64,000 nucleotides of DNA from Alisma plantago-aquatica (Eukaryota; Streptophyta; Magnoliopsida; Alismatales; Alismataceae), in NCBI GenBank assembly GCA_963693085.1, contig OY856409.1, positions 1,170,056,249 through 1,170,120,248 on the forward strand. Direction: 5' to 3'. Positions 10,470-22,549 of the stretch are shown here, piece by piece. The stretch's first letter is position 1. The number at the start of each line of letters is the position of its first letter. Under the pieces are notes generated by a model, which made no database searches, had not been told where the DNA came from, and was given only the letters and a program-made list of their open reading frames with translations. The translations under genes and the position numbers were made by a program.

Positions 10470-11420
10470 GCCGAAACGGTCTTGGGATCGTTTGGATATA
10501 CTCCAAACGGTCTTGAGACCGTTTACCCAAGAATTCATCAAAATATAGATTGATTTGATAGGGGTTGAACCTTAATTAAGTCACAAATCAGCAATTTGAT
10601 TATTTCAATAACCCATTGTAATTGGGCCCTCAATTGATCAAATTACCTTAACCCTAGACCCCCAAACGGTCTTGGGTTGACACCAAACGGTCTTGAGATC
10701 GTTTGGATGAGTTCCAAACGGTCTTGAGACCGTTTGCCCATCCATCCTTTGGACTCTAGTGAAAATTCATCAAGGTTTGATTTATTGAGTTGATCATTAC
10801 ATCAATACTTAATTGCAATGTAATTTGGTATCTTTGTACCTTCAATTGGTCAACTATACTTGACCCCAGACCTCCATACGGTCTTGGGTGATCCCCAAAC
10901 GGTCTTGAGACCGTTTGGATGATTCCCCAAACGGTCTTGAGACCGTTTGGGCTAATCAACCCAAAATCTCAAATTAGCTCATTGTGATTTCAACACTGAT
11001 TTCAATTAGGGTTTGCCCTAGTAATCAACCTTCAACTCTTAACTCGTTTGGAATTAGTCCATCAAATTTGGTGAGTCATTAACTAACATCATTATGAACA
11101 GTAATCTCATACGGTCAACACTTAGTCAACCATTTTATACGGTCTTGAGACCGTTTGCCCAAAAAGGGCAAATTAAGCAGATTGAAAATCAGAACTAAAT
11201 TCAATTGAATTTGCTAATTGTTTTACCTATATCTCACGATTCCTTTGGAGTTAACCTCTCAAATTTTATGGGTGATTAACCTACGTAATTATGAATAGGA
11301 TTCTCATACGGTCCATGCTTGGTAAACGCAGCCATACGGTCTTGAGACCGTATGCCTTCATACGACCTTGAAACCGTTTGCCTATCAAACAGTTTTGCAA
11401 ACCGTATGGGCACATGGTTG
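10470..11420. repeat. Dispersed palindromes with CGGTCTTGAGACCG core (3' LTR)
   Basis: At least seven near-perfect palindromes, with 11-bp arms such as CCAAACGGTCT and AGACCGTTTGG around a TG centre, lie 30-200 bases apart. Examples are near 10680, 10715, 10897, 10930, 11145 and 11335. They resemble the arrays in the Athila-like element although the two elements are of different lineages. Confidence 0.88.
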
Positions 11421-11938
11421 AGGTCGTATGGTAAAGTGGAAAACCGTGGATAAGCATAGGAAATAACGCCCTCATCTTCTTCCTCAAGAACAGAAACAGT
11501 TCCTCACGGATTTGCTTGCAAGGAAGCAAGGGAAGATAGGGGAGAAGAAGAACTAGCAACTAAAAGCATAGAAAAGCTGTATATAACAAAGCATAGGTTT
11601 AGAGTTATAAAACCCGCCTAAAGCTTGCTCCTTGAGCTCCAAGCTTTCGAGATCCAAGCCTTTAATGGCGTCCTAGAAGCTCCATAGGTCGGCCAAGGTG
11701 AATCCTCCAAGAAAAGTTGAAAAGAGATGGCTAGAAAGATAGAGCTAAGTGAGCTAGCCATGAAGTTTGACCTTGAATTCAAGTTTCATCCAAAAATTTA
11801 AGAAAAAGGAAGGATCCAAACCTACCTTGCACTCCCCTGCTCGTCCTCCTGAGCTCCAGAGCTCTCCTTAGTCGGTTGAGCAAGGGGGAACAGTGAAGGA
11901 AACGAAAGAAACATTCCTTTGCTAAGTGAGGAAAAGGG

Positions 11939-11946
11939 CTTATATA
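11939..11946 (-). promoter_or_regulatory. TATA box of Tekay-like 3' LTR
   Basis: TATATAAG on the minus strand, 690 bases after the LTR start. The same sequence is at 21847-21854 in the 5' LTR, which would be the active promoter copy for the element. Confidence 0.6.
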
Positions 11947-12635
11947 CTTGGGTGGAATTTCAACATAAGTACATAGGTTTTCCTCATTTCTCATCTAAGT
12001 CCTCCCTTTCATCTTTGCTCGCCCCTACCTCTTATTTCTAAGGACAACCTTCTTCTAAGGTCAAGAAATGAAGGAAAGAAGATCAACTTATTACTAAAGC
12101 ACACACATAAAAGGGCTATAGTACTTACACTTTGATTATTCAATCACAAAGGTGTTTTTCATTATGTGATTATTCAATTGAAGTGACTTCTTCATCATTT
12201 ATTCTCTAAATGATGACAAGAGTCTTACAAGATATTTAGATGGTGTATTTTACAAGTTTCACCCCTCAAATTGGGTAAATTGCACTTTACTCCAATTTAG
12301 GGTTTCAAGCACATGGATTGCTTCCACAGCTGCACCTTGGTGCTCAAGCTTGGGAAATCCCTCAAACTTTACCATAATCATTTTTATGATGTCTCAACAT
12401 CAGAGGAACATCTCAACATGTGCAAATGGCAAGTTAACCCTTCTAACTGGGTAAATTGCACATAGGTCCCTGTATTACAAAACAATCAATTCAACATTGT
12501 TTAAAAGGGACAGAAAAGGAAAAGTATGTTCCTCAGGAACTTAATTACATGCAAAAAGATAATCACCAGTATCTTAATTACATAATTAGGCAAAACACCT
12601 AGGGTTAACTCATACCCCAGGTCAGGGATGATACA

Positions 12636-12660
12636 AATTATCCATCCCTTACAAGGATTT
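12636..12660 (-). promoter_or_regulatory. Polypurine tract region
   Basis: On the minus strand the sequence GGGGACGAAATCCTTGTAAG continues into GGGATGGATAATT just before the 3' LTR. The arrangement of GGGGACGAAAT followed by a purine tract is typical before the 3' LTR of Tekay/Del elements. Confidence 0.7.
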
Positions 12661-12684
12661 CGTCCCCGAAATCAATAAAACATA

Positions 12685-15600
12685 TTAAGAGAAAAGGGCA
12701 GGATACTTCCTTCTCATCTCATCCTCTAGTTCCCAAGTGGCTTCTTCAACACCACGGTGGTTCCAGAGGACTTTCACAAGGCTTATATCTTTCTTCTTTA
12801 ACTTTTTAATTCTGTTATCAAGGATTGACACCGGTCCTTCCTCATAAGATATATCATCATTCAATTCTACCTCCATAGGTTGTAGAATTGACTGAGTATC
12901 AGGGTGACATTTCTTTAGCATAGAAATGTGAAACACAGGATGTAACCTCTGTAACTCTGGTGGCAGTTCTAGTTTATAGGCTACTTTTCCAATCCGTTCA
13001 ATGATTGGATAAGGCCCCATAAATCTAGGAGCTAACTTCCCTTTCCTTCCAAAATGAAGGACTCCTTTCCAAGGCGAGACCTTGAGATACACTCTGTCTC
13101 CAACCTGGAACTCTAAGGGTCTACGACGCTTGTCAGCATAAGATTTCTGCCTATCCTGTGCAGTCTTAATCTGTTGTTGTATTACCTTAATCTTCTCTGT
13201 GGTCTGCTGCACAAGATCAGGACCTAACAACTGATGCTCACCAGTCTCATACCAGCACAAAGGTGATCTACAACGTCTACCATATAAGGCTTCATAAGGT
13301 GCCATATCAATACTATGTTGATAACTATTGTTATAGGCAAACTCTATCAAGCTTAGGTGTAGATCCCAACTTCCGGTAAACTGGAGAACACATGCTCTCA
13401 ACAGGTCTTCTAAGGTCTGTATGGTCCTTTCCGACTGTCCATCAGTCTGTGGATGAAAGGCCGTACTAAACCTTAGCTTGGTGCCTAAGGCTCTGTGTAA
13501 CTGTTCCCAAAAACGACTTGTAAACTGGGGACCTCTGTCAGAAACTATTGTGACCGGAACTCCGTGCAAATGCACTATCTCTTGTACATACAACTGTGAT
13601 AACCTTTCAGCAGAATAGGTTGTTTTGACAGGTAAGAAATGCGCTGTCTTTGTCAACCTATCTACAACTACCCAAATGGAATCATGTCCTTTGTTTGTCC
13701 TAGGTAGGCCAACCACAATGTCCATGGTAACATGATCCCACTTCCACTGTGGTATGGGTAAAGGTTGCATTGTTCCTGCAGGCTTCTGGTGTTCAGCTTT
13801 AACTTGCTGACACACAGGACAACTCAGAACAAACTCTGCAACATCCTTCTTCATTCCAGGCCACCAATATAGTTCCTTTAAATTACAATACATCTTGGTG
13901 CTCCCTGGATGCATAGCATACATCGAAGAATGAGCTTCTTCCAGGACTAACTTCCTCAAGTTATCCACATCTGGCACTATCATCCTCCCATGATAGCATG
14001 CTACATGATCATCCGAGTCATGGAAACCATCTCGCTTCTCATTTCCATACTCTGACCTAATCTGCTGAACTGCATCATCATCTTGATGTGCTTCCTTAAT
14101 CTGCTCTCTTAGGGTAGGTTTAATATGCATCTCAGCCATCAACCCGGCTAACAATGACACCTTCAACTGTACATTGTCTTGCCTTAAAGAGATAAGCATA
14201 TCTCTCTTAGAGCATACTAAAGAGTTTAGTTGTGCTCTTTCCATGGTTGATGTTGCTGATTTCCTACTCAAGGCATCTGCAACAACATTGGCCTTGCCTG
14301 GATGGTAATCAATCGTATAGTCGTAATCCTTGATTAACTCCATCCAACGACGTTGCCTCATGTTAAGCTCATGCTGAGAGAAGATATACTTAAGGTTCTT
14401 GTGGTCTGTGAAAATCTGGAATGTCTCTCCGTAGAGATAATGCCTCCAGATCTTCAAGGCATGAACCACAACAGCTAACTCCAGATCGTGTGTCGGATAA
14501 TTCTCCTCGTGTTTCTTAAGCTGTCGAGAAGCAAAAGAAATCACTTGTTTATCCTGCATCAACACACATCCAAGTCCATTCTTGGAGGCATCACAGAAGA
14601 CTACATATCCTTTTCCTTGCTCAGGTAGCACAAGCACATGTGCACTTGTCAACCTCTCCTTCAACAACTGGAAAGACTGTTGACACTTATCACTCCAAGA
14701 AAAAGGAATATCTTTCCGGGTTAACTTGATCAAGGGTAAGGCTATAGAACTAAAGTTCTTAATGAACCTTCGATAATAGCCAGCTAACCCCAAGACACTT
14801 CGAATCTCTGTCGGTGTCTTCAGTTGTTCCCACTGTAGAACAGATTCTACCTTTGTAGGGTCAACACGAATTCCCGAGGCAGATATCACATGTCCTAGAA
14901 AAGATACCTCCGGCAGCCAGAACTCACATTTGCTAAACTTAGCATACAGCTTGTGTTCTCTTAGCAAGGTCAAAGCTTGGCGAAGATGTTGCTCATGCTG
15001 CTGAGCATTCTTACTATAGATCAGGATGTCATATATGAAGATGACAACACACTGATCAAGGAAAGGTCGAAAAACTCTATTCATGAGTTCCATAAATGCA
15101 GCTGGTGCATTGGTTAGTCCAAACGACATAACCGTGAACTCATAGTGACCATACCTTGTCCTAAAGGCAGACTTGGGTATGTCACTATCCTTAATACGAA
15201 GTTGATGATATCCAGACCTCAAGTCTATCTTTGAAAAGACTGTTGCACCACGCAACTGGTCAAAGAGATCATCAATCCTCGGCAGAGGGTACTTGTTCTT
15301 TATTGTTACTTTATTGAGTTGTCTATAGTCAATGCACAACTGCATTGACCCATCTTTCTTTTTAACAAACAAGACCGGAGCACCCCAAGGTGAAGTGCTC
15401 GGTCGGATAAAACCCTTCTCAAGTAACTCTTGAAGCTGTTTCTTGAGTTCTGCCATCTCGGCAGGCGCCATCCTATACGGAGTCTGGGCTATGGGTTTCG
15501 TATCTGGAATCAGATTGATTTCAAAATCAATCTCCCGAGGTGGTGGTATACCAGGAAGTTCTTCAGGTAACACCTCCTCGAATTCCCTGACTATGTGAAC

Positions 15601-16140
15601 TTCGACAGGATTGGAACTTCCCTTGGTAACTTCTACCACATGGGCCAAGAATGCATAACATCCTTGCCTCAACAGCTTATCAGCAACCATAGCTGACACA
15701 AGACAGGTGGGCAGAATCTTTCTTTCACCTTGAAAGATCCATGTGTTGCTTTCATCAGCAAACACAGCCAACTTGGACTCACAATCCAAGACAACTCTAT
15801 ACCTTTCTAAGGTATCCATCCCGAGGATTATATCAAATCCTTGCATATCAAGCGGTATAAAATCCACTTGAATGCGATGGTCAGAAAAGAAGAGGATGCA
15901 AGGAGAGCATACCTCCTGCAAAATGGCAGACCCACTCAACGGAGTCTCCAACAACAAACTATCTGCCCTGTGACTAACAGTCACATTGTAGTTACGAATC
16001 ACTCTATGAGTGATGAAAGAGTGCGTAGCACCCGGGTCAATCAGAACAAATACAACACAAGATGTAGACATATCAGGATATAAAAGTTCCATCTGACCTG
16101 CCACTACCCGTGGATTGACCACTGCATCTGGTGGGTTCAT
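12685..16140 (-). pseudogene. Tekay-like pol: protease, RT, RNase H, integrase, chromodomain
   Basis: An open frame of 1151 codons. The protease site is near residue 35 ([10 protein letters not shown]). RT covers about 215-420 ([37 protein letters not shown]), with the active site at 367-371 reading FIYDI instead of FIDDI: the Tyr codon is at 15031-15033. RNase H has [10 protein letters not shown] and ADALSRK. Integrase has the HHCC zinc site (H...HPGSTK, CPVCQ) and a complete DDE triad ([23 protein letters not shown]). The C-terminus ([26 protein letters not shown], given here in parts) is chromodomain-like, which in this family targets insertion to heterochromatin. It is in frame with gag. 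Loss of the RT aspartate should abolish DNA synthesis. Confidence 0.95.
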
Positions 16141-17325
16141 AGCATAGAACCTCGCTGTTGCCTAGTGTTGAGGTGGTGCTGATGATCCAGCTTGAGACGC
16201 TTGTCCACGTCCTCGAGCTGCTCCTTGAGATTGCATTCTCTGAGATCCTTGTTGATTCTGTCTCAGAGGCTGTGTCACACTGACAGGCCTAGAACGTCAA
16301 TCCTTCATCAAGTGTCCCACCTTACCACAGTTGTAGCATCTCCTCTCCTGTTGTTGTGGTTGGGGTGGTCCAGTAACTGACATCGATGCAGAACTGTGAG
16401 TCCCTTGAAGCGGTTGACTCCGTCCTCTACCTCTGCTTGGTGACCATTGAGTTTGAGAAATCGATCTGGGAGGTGGAGGGTTAGGTGCAGAGAATCTAGG
16501 TTTCTTGAAATCCCTAGATGAAGAACCCTGGAACTGTGGATGTCTTTTCTGGGTTTGTCTCTTCTCAACCACAAATCTCTCTATCCTTCGAACTGACTCA
16601 ACGAAGGTAGAGAATCTCTCTCGGTTTTCTAAGGCAGACACAGGGGCTGACATATCAGCATTCAAACCCTTCTCGAATCTCCTGATTCTTTCCTCATCTG
16701 TGGCAGCCATGTGCGGACAGAACCGCAGCAATTCCATGAACTTAGCTTCATACTCGCTAATGTTCATCATGCCCTGCCTCAATCTCTCAAACTGAGAGAT
16801 CTTCTCATCTAGGAAGGTCTTTGGAAAATATCTATTGATAAATTCCCGACGAAACTCTTCCCACGAGAACTCTATTCCAGGTCTCTTCTGCTCTTCCATG
16901 TTTCACCAGTGACCAACACTGCCCTTGAGAAGATAGACATCATGTCTAACCTTCTCAGCCTCTGGGATAATAAGAATCCTGAAAGCCTTCTCCAACTCTG
17001 TTAACCACAGATCAACATCTGCGGGGTCAGCAGTCCCAAAGTATTCGGTAGCTCCGACACGACGAAGTCGCTCGAACGTCTTACCGATACCTTGTCCTTC
17101 GGGCTGGGCAGGTGCCCTAGGTGCAGGCATGGGCATCCTGTCGGTGATGTGTGTCATGGCAGTCATAAAATGCCTAAACATCGTCTGAACTGCTGGGTTA
17201 CCCATATCAGCTGGGTCAAACTGGGGTGGCTCAGGTGCAGGCTGTTCTATTTCTGGAACCCTTGCACCGCCTCGAGGTGCACTAGCACTACTCTCTGCCA
17301 CATACTCATCATGTGGCTCTGCCAT
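16141..17325 (-). pseudogene. Tekay-like gag with three nonsense codons
   Basis: The frame opens at 17325 (MAEPHDEYVAESSASAPRGG) and is collinear with pol, so gag-pol was one polyprotein. The gag domain spans about 17080-16550 (YFGTADPADVDLWLTELEKAF, then FRREFINRYFPKTFLDEK, in two parts). A TGA at 16903-16905 replaces the second W expected after GHW. The CCHC knuckle CYNCGKVGHLMKD ends in a TGA at 16297-16299 where its last cysteine belongs. A TAG at 16162-16164 follows 44 codons later, just before protease. No frameshift is present. The nonsense codons alone block production of Gag-Pol. Confidence 0.9.
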
Positions 17326-17439
17326 CCTTATGTATCTTCTTCTCCTGAGGAGCAGAAGATTCTATTAGATAAGGAAGAGATACTAAGGATAGACTCGACA
17401 TCCTAAGTCCTATGCCTTTGTAGACTCAATGGACCTAGA

Positions 17440-17451
17440 GCTCTGATACCA
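17440..17451 (-). promoter_or_regulatory. Primer-binding site, initiator tRNA-Met type
   Basis: TGGTATCAGAGC on the minus strand, five bases after the LTR end, complementary to the last 12 bases of plant initiator tRNA-Met. Confidence 0.93.
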
Positions 17452-19069
17452 CTAATTGTGGGCTCTGATCTCCAAACCACGATATAAACACGATTTAAAC
17501 TTAGCAGAAGCGAATCGATTAACAACGGAAGACAAAAATCACGGGAAATTAAAACTTTTTGAGACAAGAGCTTGAATCCATAAAGCTTCATTCATAAAAG
17601 GAGATAAACTGTTTACATCTCATGATAATTACTTCTTGAGTAATTATATACAACAAGATACAAAATCTCAAGAACTCATAAATAAAAGACTCCAAGACCT
17701 GAGAGTACAGAGGACACATAGGACTGACTCTAACTACACCACATGGCAGGCTAAATCTCCACCTGAGATTTACTGCTGCTCCTGGTGCTGCTGCTGCTGG
17801 TACTGGTCACCTGTAGACCTGTTCCTCCGTCCTCGACGTCCACCTAAAAAGTTGAAGTCTACGGGGTGAGACAATTGTACATAATTATCCCAGCGAGAGT
17901 TATAACTCTCCTCCAGAAGCTTTATTATAACATCAAAGAATAACTTAAGCAGTAAAAGCTTACAAAATATTCAATAGCAGATGCAGTTGTAAACAAGAGT
18001 TCAACATTTATCAAGCATGAAGAACATATGCACTATACAGTGTAACATCAATCAATTAGCTCATAGTTACCTTCAACCGGTATACTACACTTGTAGATTA
18101 TGTTTTTTCAAACAATCTTATTATTATGCCCTTTGGAGATGAGGTTTACCACTCATACCCCAACCAATCACTGTTAAGTGCCTTAGTATCATACTAGGTC
18201 ATTGAAAGAGCCGGATTCTCATGACCTTCACCTTCCTCAGTCAGTAAGAGGATCACTTGTAGGACATCTTGTGTCTCTACTATTATAGCTCACCAGGGTG
18301 ATCTGGTCCTTCGCTATTTTAGAGTTACAGTGGCGTTCTGTACTCTCTTCGTCATCAGGAGATTTCATGTTTATCTTCCACTGATACGTATATCTTTGCT
18401 TTCCTTGTCATCAGGAGGTTTCATGTTTACCATCCACTGATACAGTATGAGTTTTGTAGTGAAGGGTTGACAGATTATACATCTACATCAAATTCCTACA
18501 CTAGGATGTAAGGTTCTACACATCCATATACCCCACATACTCAACAGTATGTGATCCAGGAGTTCCCTTGGGAAAACCTATTTCACCATCATTTGATCTC
18601 TGACAATGATGGATCTATGATCAGGGCTTCTACATTACACTTGATTAGTTAGGTACATTCAATATTCTTTTAACATCATACATTGTTCTTCAAACAATAA
18701 CAGTAGCACAACAGCTATGAAAGTAGAATACTAAATGTAACAAACCTAACTCACATCAAACATCATTTCTCAGTATACTCATCACAAGTCATCTCTAAAG
18801 CATGACCTTGATGGTATTCATGGCTCTTTCAGCCCATTAAAACATAGGATTCCACTGACAAGGCATCAAGATATTTTACTATTCATAAAGCTAACAACAT
18901 GCTTTCAATGAATATAATATCATCATCCATACCTGGATATGATCACCTTCATATCAGAACCTGCATGGTTAATTCAACTGATAAAGGTAGTTCAAAACAA
19001 GAATATACTTTTCACTCTTGTCATAAGGGCTAAGTTCTCTGATTCTCATCAATTAGAGTTTGCTACTCA

Positions 19070-19268
19070 TATTGCATGTCATCACCCTTGAATTAGGGTT
19101 TAATATTCACATGTCCTCACCCTTGAATTAGGGTTTACTATTCACATTACATGTCATCACCCTTGAATTAGGGTTTACTATTCACATTACATGTCATCAT
19201 CCTTGAATTAGGGTTTACTATTCACATTACATGTCATCACCCTTGAATTAGGGTTTACTATTCACATT
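19070..19268. repeat. 40-bp tandem array (5' LTR)
   Basis: Counterpart of 9190-9387, with the same unit and the same number of copies. Confidence 0.9.
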
Positions 19269-19803
19269 ATGGTGAATTGAACTCATAACATCATCATGTA
19301 TGAGGAACATCATCATTGATGCTCTCAGATTAGTTTAAGATTCATCGTTTATCATAATTAGGGTTCCATGATCTCACATAGGTGGATCATACCCTAATCA
19401 TGCACATTCATGTGTATTGAAGATACTTTACTTGAATTTCCATCATAAAAGGGTACTTTCTCTTTCTTAAGATACTTTTTCTCTCCTCATTCTTGTAGAT
19501 GGTGATAACACCAATCTAGATCAGGTTGGGTTAAGTCCACTTTGAATATCACAGACCAAATCACCACTATTAAGTGATTAGGGTTTGATTAGAATAAGGT
19601 TTCACTCAATTGAACCTTTCAAGGGTATTATGGTAAATTACACATTGATCATCATCATGGTTTAATTTACTAACCACTTGACCCTTAATGTCTTTTGGTA
19701 TCATTAGGGTTTAGGTTGAACAACTATTAAACCATTTAAGCCTTCAAGGCATTAGGCAGACTTAACTTCAAAAGTCTCCAATAGGTTTCACACCTTCAAC
19801 CTT

Positions 19804-20108
19804 CATACGATCTTGAGGTCGAATGCCCTCATTCGATCTTGAGGTCGTATGCCCTCATTCGATCTTGAGGTCATATGCCCTCATTCGATCTTGAGTTCGT
19901 ATGCCCTCATTCGATCTTGAGGTCGTATGCCCTCATTCGATCTTGAGGTCGTATGCCCTCATTCGATCTTGAGGTCGAATGACCTTATACGGTCTTGAGG
20001 TCGAATGACCTCATACGGTTTGAGGTCGAATGCCCTCATATGGTTTGAGGTCGAATGCCCTCATTCGATCTTGAGGTCGTATGCCCTCATTCGATCTTGA
20101 GGTCGAAT
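19804..20108. repeat. 26-bp tandem hairpin array (5' LTR)
   Basis: Counterpart of 9922-10200 with one additional 26-bp unit. Point variants such as GAGTTCG and GGTCATATG show that single units have begun to diverge. Confidence 0.92.
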
Positions 20109-20377
20109 GGACCTCCAAAGTGGTTCAAAGGGTAAACTCGATTAGGGTTTCCTATGTTGAAGCCATCAATTGGTCTCAAGCTTGCTAACCACTTACCAAT
20201 TGAGACAATTAGGGTTAGCCTTAACCACTTGGTCACTCAATTGACCCTCAATTGATATCCAATTAGGGTTGGAGTTGGTTCAATTAAGGTCTATAAACGT
20301 TCAACCATCAACACTCAACAATGTGAATCAAATCGAAGTTGAACCCATCAATTGACCTCCAATTGGGCTCAAACTTG

Positions 20378-21330
20378 GCCCAAACGGTCTTGGGATCATT
20401 TGGATATACTCCAAACGGTATTGAGACCGTTTACCCAAGAATTCATCAAAATATAGATTGATTTGATAGGGGTTGAACCTTAATTAAGTCACAAATCAGC
20501 AATTTGATTATTTCAATAACCCATTGTAATTGGGCCCTCAATTGATCAAATTACCTTAACCCTAGACCCCCAAACGGTCCTGGGTTGACACCAAACGGTC
20601 TTGAGATCGTTTGGATGAGTTCCAAATGGTCTTGAGACCGTTTGCCCATCCATCCTTTGGACTCTAGTGAAAATTCATCAAGGTTTGATTTATTGAGTTG
20701 ATCATTACATCAATACTTAATTGCAATGTAATTTGGTATCTTTGTACCTTCAATTGGTCAACTATACTTGACCCCAGACCTCCATACGGTCTTGGGTGAT
20801 CCCCAAACGGTCTTGAGACCATTTGGATGATTCCCCAAACGGTCTTGAGACCGTTTGGGCTAATCAACCCAAAATCTCAAATTAGCTCATTGTGATTTCA
20901 GCACTGATTTCAATTAGGGTTTGCCCTAGTAATCAACCTTCAACTCTTAATTCGTTTGGAATTAGTCCATAAAATTTGGTGAGTCATTAATTAACATCAT
21001 TATGAACAGTAATCTCATACGGTCAACGCTTAGTCAACCATCTTATACGGTCTTGAGACCGTTTGCCCAAAAAGGGCAAATTAAGCAGATTGAAAATCAG
21101 AACTAAATTCAATTGAATTTGCTAATTGTTTTACCTATATCTCACGATTCCTTTGGAGTTAACCTCTCAAATTTTATGGGTGATTAACCTACATAATTAT
21201 GAACAGGATTCTCATACGGTCCATGGTTGGTAAACGCAGCCATACGGTCTTGAGAGCGTATGCCTTCATACGACCTTGAAACCGTTTGCCCATCAAACAG
21301 TTTTGCAAACCGTATGGTCACATGGTTGAG
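20378..21330. repeat. Dispersed CGGTC/GACCG palindromes (5' LTR)
   Basis: Counterpart of 10470-11420. Several arms carry mutations here (for example ATTTGG for GTTTGG near 20400 and 20820), so the two LTRs differ in which hairpins stay perfect. Confidence 0.88.
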
Positions 21331-21846
21331 GTCGTATGGTAAATTGGAAAACCGTGGATAAGCATAGGAAATAACGACCTCATCTTCTTTCTCAAGAACA
21401 GAAACAGTTCCTCACGGATTTGCTTGCAAGGAAGCAAGGGAAGATAGGGGAGAAGAAGAACTAGCAACTAAAAGCATAGAAAAGCTGTATATAACAAAGC
21501 ATAGGTTTAGAGTTATAAAACCCGCCTAAAGCTTGCTCCTTGAGCTCCAAGATTTCGAGCTCCAAGCCTTTAATGGCGTCCTAGAAGCTCCATAGGTCGG
21601 CCAAGGTGAATCCTCCAAGAAAAGTTGAGAAGAGATGGCTAGAAAGATAGAGCTAAGTGAGCTAGCCATGAATTTTGACCTTGAATTCAAGTTTCATCCA
21701 AGAATTTAAGAAAAAGGAAGGATCCAAACCTACCTTGCACTCCCCTGGTAATCCTCCTGAGCTCCAGATCTCTCCTTAGTCGGTTGAGCAAGGGGGGACA
21801 GTGAAGGAAATGAAAGAAACATTCCTTTGCTAAGTGAGGAAAAGGG

Positions 21847-21854
21847 CTTATATA
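21847..21854 (-). promoter_or_regulatory. TATA box of Tekay-like 5' LTR
   Basis: TATATAAG on the minus strand, 690 bases from the LTR start, the expected promoter for the full-length element transcript. The palindromic arrays lie downstream and would be part of the transcribed leader. Confidence 0.65.
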
Positions 21855-22544
21855 CTTGGGTGGAATTTCAACATAAGTACATAGGTTTTCCTCATTTCTC
21901 ATCTAAGTCCTCCCTTTCATCTTTGCTCGCCCCTACCTCTTATTTCTAAGGACAACCTTCTTCTAAGGTCAAGAAATGAAGGCAAGAAGATCAACTTATT
22001 ACTAAAGCACACACATAAAAGGGCTATAGTACTTACACTTTGATTATTCAATCACAAAGGTGTTTTTCATTATGTGATTATTCAATTGAAGTGACTTCTT
22101 CATCATTTCTTCTCTAAATGATGACAAGAGTCTTACAAGATATTTTAGATGGTGTATTTTACAAGTTGCACCCCTCAAATTGGGTAAATTGCACTTTACT
22201 CCAATTTAGGGTTTCAAGCACAGGGATTGCTTCCACAGCTGCACCTTGGTGCTCAAGCTTGGGAAATCCCTCAAACTTTACCATAATCATTTTTATGATG
22301 TCTCAACATCAGAGGAACATCTCAACATGTGCAAATGGCAAGTTAACCCTTCTAACTGGGTAAATTGCACATAGGTCCCTGTATTACAAAACAATCAATT
22401 CAACATTGTTTAAAAGGGACAAAAAAGGAAAAGTATGTTCCTCAGGAACTTAATTACATGCAAAAAGATAATCACCAGTATCTTAATTACATAATTAGGA
22501 AAAACACCTAGGGTTAACTCATACCCCAGGTCAGGGATGTTACA

Positions 22545-22549
22545 TAAAC
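22545..22549. repeat. Target site duplication TAAAC, right copy
   Basis: Identical to 7570-7574. It marks the right end of the Tekay-like insertion and the resumption of the Athila-like LTR. Confidence 0.95.

Larger units (their letters stand above)
7575..12635 (-). repeat. Tekay-like 3' LTR, 5061 bp
   Basis: Direct repeat of 17457-22544. In minus-strand order it begins TGTATCATCC, has a TATATAAG box at 11939-11946 and a very long R/U5 region of over 4 kb. That region holds palindromic CGGTC repeats, a 26-bp array, a 40-bp array and a duplicated 57-bp unit. By eye 11 mismatches occur in the first 345 aligned bases against the other LTR, and fewer elsewhere. No open frame looks coding. Confidence 0.95.
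7575..22544 (-). mobile_element. Complete Tekay/Del-like Ty3/gypsy chromovirus, 14,970 bp
   Basis: Two direct LTRs (7575-12635 and 17457-22544) enclose a minus-strand gag-pol frame. A tRNA-iMet primer site lies at 17440-17451 next to the 5' LTR, and a polypurine stretch lies next to the 3' LTR. The ends are TG...CA and the element is flanked by TAAAC on both sides. The pol order protease, RT, RNase H, integrase, with a chromodomain-like C-terminus, places it in the chromovirus group; long LTRs and the C-terminal sequence favour Tekay/Del. It inserted into an Athila-like LTR. Three nonsense codons and an altered RT active site make it non-autonomous as it stands. Confidence 0.95.
17457..22544 (-). 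repeat. Tekay-like 5' LTR, 5088 bp
   Basis: Direct repeat of 7575-12635. Its minus-strand start is TGTAACATCCCTGACC. It is 27 bases longer than the 3' LTR: 26 bases come from one extra 26-bp unit in the array at 19804-20108, and one from an extra T in the GATATTTTAG run near 22145. Everything else aligns base for base in the parts I compared. Confidence 0.95.

Noticed and set aside
16162..16299. Programmed readthrough between gag and protease of the Tekay-like element
   Set aside because: The TAG is followed by GCAACA and does not have a known readthrough context; the TGA replaces an essential cysteine, and a third stop lies inside gag. Mutation is simpler.
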